Shown here one piece after another: positions 5,720-7,885 of a DNA stretch of 7,885 nucleotides; the stretch's first letter is position 1, and the number at the start of each line of letters is the position of its first letter. The notes beneath the pieces were generated by a model. That model searched no databases and was not told where the DNA came from. It saw only the letters and a list, made by a program, of their open reading frames with translations. A program made the position numbers and the translations under genes. Source of the DNA: JAZRUF01 sp045652405 (GTDB lineage Bacteria; Bacillota; Clostridia; Oscillospirales; JAAYXM01); the NCBI GenBank assembly GCA_045652405.1, contig JAZRUF010000093.1:1-7885 (forward strand), read 5' to 3'.

Positions 5720-7183
5720 ATGAGGATTTCAGAGGTTGCAATATTTATTTTATACTTCCTCGGCATGCTTGGTATCGGCGTGTATTTCTTCGTAAAGAGC
5801 AAAAATGGTGGTGAAAAAACATATTTTCTCGGCGACCGAAAAATGGGTGCATGGGTAGGAGCACTTTCAGCGGGTGCATCGGATATGAGTGCATGGGTGC
5901 TTATGGGGCTCCCTACATCCGTGTACGCTTTAGGCTTGGGTCAGGTTTGGATACCTGTCGGTCTTGCTATAGGTTATACGATAAGCTGGCTGGTTCAGGC
6001 ACCCAGACTTCGCAAGTTCTCAATTGTAGCAAACGATTCCATAACCATACCGCAGTATTTGACTAACAGATTTTTGTCTAAGTCAAAGGCATTGCAGATA
6101 ATTTGCGCGGTTATTTTCCTTGTTGCGTATACAATTTACGCTGCATCAAGCGTTAAAGCTTGCGGAACACTGTTCAATACCGTTATAGGTATCGACCAGA
6201 CGGTTGCAATGTACATAGCTGCATTCATTATTATCGGTTATACATTCCTTGGCGGCTTCTCCGCTGTTTGCTGGACTGATTTTGTTCAGGCTTTGCTTAT
6301 CATCGGTGCAATGTTTATAGCACCTATATTTGCAACCTCTATGATTGAGGCGGCATCAGTTTCAAATATTGAGCCGGGTTACTGGAACGCATTTTCAAGC
6401 TGGAAGGACATCGCTTCCGGTCTTGCATGGGGTCTTGGCTACTTTGGTATGCCGCATATCATTATCCGCTTTATGTCCATCAGATCTCATAAAGAACTGA
6501 AGAAATCTGCAAAAATTGGAATTGCATGGACTATTCTCATCGTTATCTTTGCAGCACTCATCGGCATTATCGGACGTATGTATTTAGGATATGACCAGCA
6601 CATTGTAGATAATTCACTTGTATTTATTAACATGGTACGTGAAATATTCCCGGGCGAGCTTTTGGGCATCATATCCGGCTTACTTCTTTCTGCAGTCCTT
6701 GCTGCTTCTATGAGCACGGCGGACAGCCAGCTCCTTTCGGCAGCGTCTGCGTTTGCAAGTGATTTATATAAGCCGGTATTTCGTAAAGATAAGGCAAGCG
6801 AAAAGGAGATGCTTTGGGCAGGGCGTTTTGTTGTTCTTGCGGTTGCCGTTGTAGCACTTATCATTGCTGCAAATCCGAATGCGGGTTCAATCATGGATAT
6901 GGTTTCAAACGCATGGGGCGTATTTGGTGCGGCGTTCGGTCCGACAATTATGCTCAGCTTATTCTGGAAGCGCTTTAACTTCAAGGGCGCGGTTGCCGGT
7001 ATCTTGGTTGGTGCAATTGTTGATATTGGATGGCTTGTTCTCTTCTCAAGCTTTGGTCTTTACGAATTGCTTCCGGGCTTTGTTGCAGGTCTTATAGCGG
7101 CAGTAGTTGTAACTCTTTGCACGAAGAAGCCGTCAGAAGAAGTAGAAGAGCTCTTTGATAAAGCAGTTGCTTACGAGCAATAA
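5720..7183 (+). CDS. putP: Sodium/proline symporter, PutP type
   Basis: A 487-residue membrane protein with about 13 likely helices, close to the length of E. coli PutP, importing L-proline with Na+. Numbering from ATG 5720 lines up with E. coli PutP: Arg40 in LGDR; LSAGASDMSAW at 49-59 with Asp55 and Ser57, both reported as important for sodium or proline binding; and FLGGFSAVCWTDFVQ at 176-190 with Asp187. SMSTADSQLLSA at 330-341 carries Ser332 and Thr333, equivalent to the sodium-ligand pair Ser340/Thr341. One difference is Ala58 where E. coli has Gly. The downstream DLYKPVFRK segment also matches the family. It is monocistronic, with a strong terminator 10 nt after the stop, and divergent from a LysR gene that may control it. 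Proline could serve as nutrient, Stickland substrate or osmolyte. A related amino acid substrate is possible, but proline is best supported. Confidence 0.87.
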   Translation: MRISEVAIFILYFLGMLGIGVYFFVKSKNGGEKTYFLGDRKMGAWVGALSAGASDMSAWVLMGLPTSVYALGLGQVWIPVGLAIGYTISWLVQAPRLRKFSIVANDSITIPQYLTNRFLSKSKALQIICAVIFLVAYTIYAASSVKACGTLFNTVIGIDQTVAMYIAAFIIIGYTFLGGFSAVCWTDFVQALLIIGAMFIAPIFATSMIEAASVSNIEPGYWNAFSSWKDIASGLAWGLGYFGMPHIIIRFMSIRSHKELKKSAKIGIAWTILIVIFAALIGIIGRMYLGYDQHIVDNSLVFINMVREIFPGELLGIISGLLLSAVLAASMSTADSQLLSAASAFASDLYKPVFRKDKASEKEMLWAGRFVVLAVAVVALIIAANPNAGSIMDMVSNAWGVFGAAFGPTIMLSLFWKRFNFKGAVAGILVGAIVDIGWLVLFSSFGLYELLPGFVAGLIAAVVVTLCTKKPSEEVEELFDKAVAYEQ

Positions 7184-7193
7184 TAATTGCATT

Positions 7194-7228
7194 AAAAAGC
7201 TAACCGATGTAAAATCGGTTAGCTTTTT
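7194..7228 (+). terminator. Strong intrinsic terminator after putP
   Basis: Bases 7194-7207 pair perfectly with 7215-7228 (14 bp, 7-nt loop). The top of the stem is GC-containing and the base is five A-T pairs, leaving a run of five T at 7224-7228. The A-run on the left arm means it could also act on the opposite strand. Confidence 0.92.
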
Positions 7229-7252
7229 CTCAGTTGCAAGGTGGGTTTTATT

Positions 7253-7885
7253 ATGGTAACAATGCTTTTAATTTTAATATTCCTGTTTTTTCTTATTACG
7301 TATGCGACGTACTATATAACGTTTTTTTCATCACCCATTAACAGGAAAGATATAATGTCTTTGCCACCGGGCAAGCAGTTTAAGGAAAAAAGCCAAAGAA
7401 TGGGCGAAATTATACGCGAGCTTGAGACTGTACCATTTGAAAAGGTGAGTACTACGTCTTTTGATAATTTAAAGCTTGTTGCTCGATATTACCATGTTAA
7501 AGACGGTGCGCCGCTTCATATCCAATTCCATGGATACCGCGGCAGTGGTGTGCGTGATTTTTGCGGAGGCAATAAGATAGCGCGCGAGATGGGACATAAT
7601 GTTCTCCTTGTAACTCAACGCGCAAGCGGTGAAAGCGGAGGGAGAACGATTACTTTCGGAATTAAAGAATATCGTGACTGTTTGTCATGGATAGAGTATG
7701 CCATTATGCGTTTTGGTTGCGATACAACAATAATTTTATCCGGTATTTCAATGGGCGCAGCAACCGTATTAAAAGCTTCTGGCGAAGCTTTGCCTGAAAA
7801 CGTTGTGGGAATTATAGCGGATTCACCGTATTCCTCTGCAGAAAAAATTATAAAAAAGGTATGTAAGGATATAGGCTTGCCACCG
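7253..7885 (+). CDS. Membrane-anchored alpha/beta hydrolase, 3' end outside the window
   Basis: An open frame of 211 codons from ATG 7253 to the window edge without a stop. Residues 3-24 form one hydrophobic segment, probably an N-terminal membrane anchor or uncleaved signal. The alpha/beta hydrolase fold follows: HGYRG at 93-97 after a beta strand (oxyanion-hole motif HGxxG), and the nucleophile elbow GISMGA at 164-169 with Ser166, followed by ADSPYSS at 189-195, a segment common in this family. The catalytic His, and probably the acid, would lie past the edge. The start is supported by AAGGTGGG at 7238-7245, 7 nt upstream. It resembles uncharacterised Firmicute membrane hydrolases; the substrate is unknown. 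It begins only 24 nt after the putP terminator with no visible promoter between, so it may depend on readthrough or a promoter within putP. Confidence 0.82.
   Translation, partial: MVTMLLILIFLFFLITYATYYITFFSSPINRKDIMSLPPGKQFKEKSQRMGEIIRELETVPFEKVSTTSFDNLKLVARYYHVKDGAPLHIQFHGYRGSGVRDFCGGNKIAREMGHNVLLVTQRASGESGGRTITFGIKEYRDCLSWIEYAIMRFGCDTTIILSGISMGAATVLKASGEALPENVVGIIADSPYSSAEKIIKKVCKDIGLPP

Noticed and set aside
6487..6984. 165-codon minus-strand frame inside putP
   Set aside because: It is antisense to conserved membrane helices of the symporter and has no ribosome-binding site or family features.

Overview
The window looks like chromosome from a low-GC, probably anaerobic Firmicute (Clostridia-like). 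The basis is AT-rich intergenic DNA with sigma-A type promoters, strong Shine-Dalgarno sites about 8 nt from the starts, a T-box leader RNA, short A/T-flanked intrinsic terminators, and protein sequences that read as clostridial. No tRNA, rRNA, CRISPR array, insertion sequence or phage gene was seen. Species cannot be named from sequence alone.

Layout. 1-238: the end of an unseen upstream unit, a long imperfect hairpin, and an extended -10 promoter. 239-970 (+): a single SGNH/GDSL-type hydrolase. 971-1394: a strong promoter and a T-box riboswitch whose specifier reads UAC (tyrosine), ending in an intrinsic terminator. 1395-4645 (+): a two-gene operon under that riboswitch, made of a sodium:solute symporter of the SSF family and an ATP-dependent (AMP-forming) acyl-CoA ligase, with a hairpin between the genes. 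A terminator that probably works in both directions separates it from a convergent LysR-type regulator (4689-5555, -). The regulator is divergent from a PutP-type sodium/proline symporter (5720-7183, +), which ends in a strong terminator. From 7253 a membrane-anchored alpha/beta hydrolase runs off the right edge.

How the genes may work together. The most interesting unit is the T-box operon. A tRNA-Tyr-sensing leader in front of an acid or solute importer plus a CoA ligase suggests that tyrosine shortage triggers import and CoA activation of a carboxylate. A coherent hypothesis, not shown by the sequence alone, is salvage of an aromatic acid such as 4-hydroxyphenylacetate, with reductive carboxylation of its CoA ester by an indolepyruvate:ferredoxin oxidoreductase-type enzyme encoded elsewhere, leading to tyrosine. 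The LysR/putP pair looks like a separate unit in which the LysR protein probably controls proline uptake.

Several starts were moved inward from the longest open frame because the Shine-Dalgarno sequence supports the inner codon: 1395, 3011 (GTG), 5555 (minus strand) and 5720.
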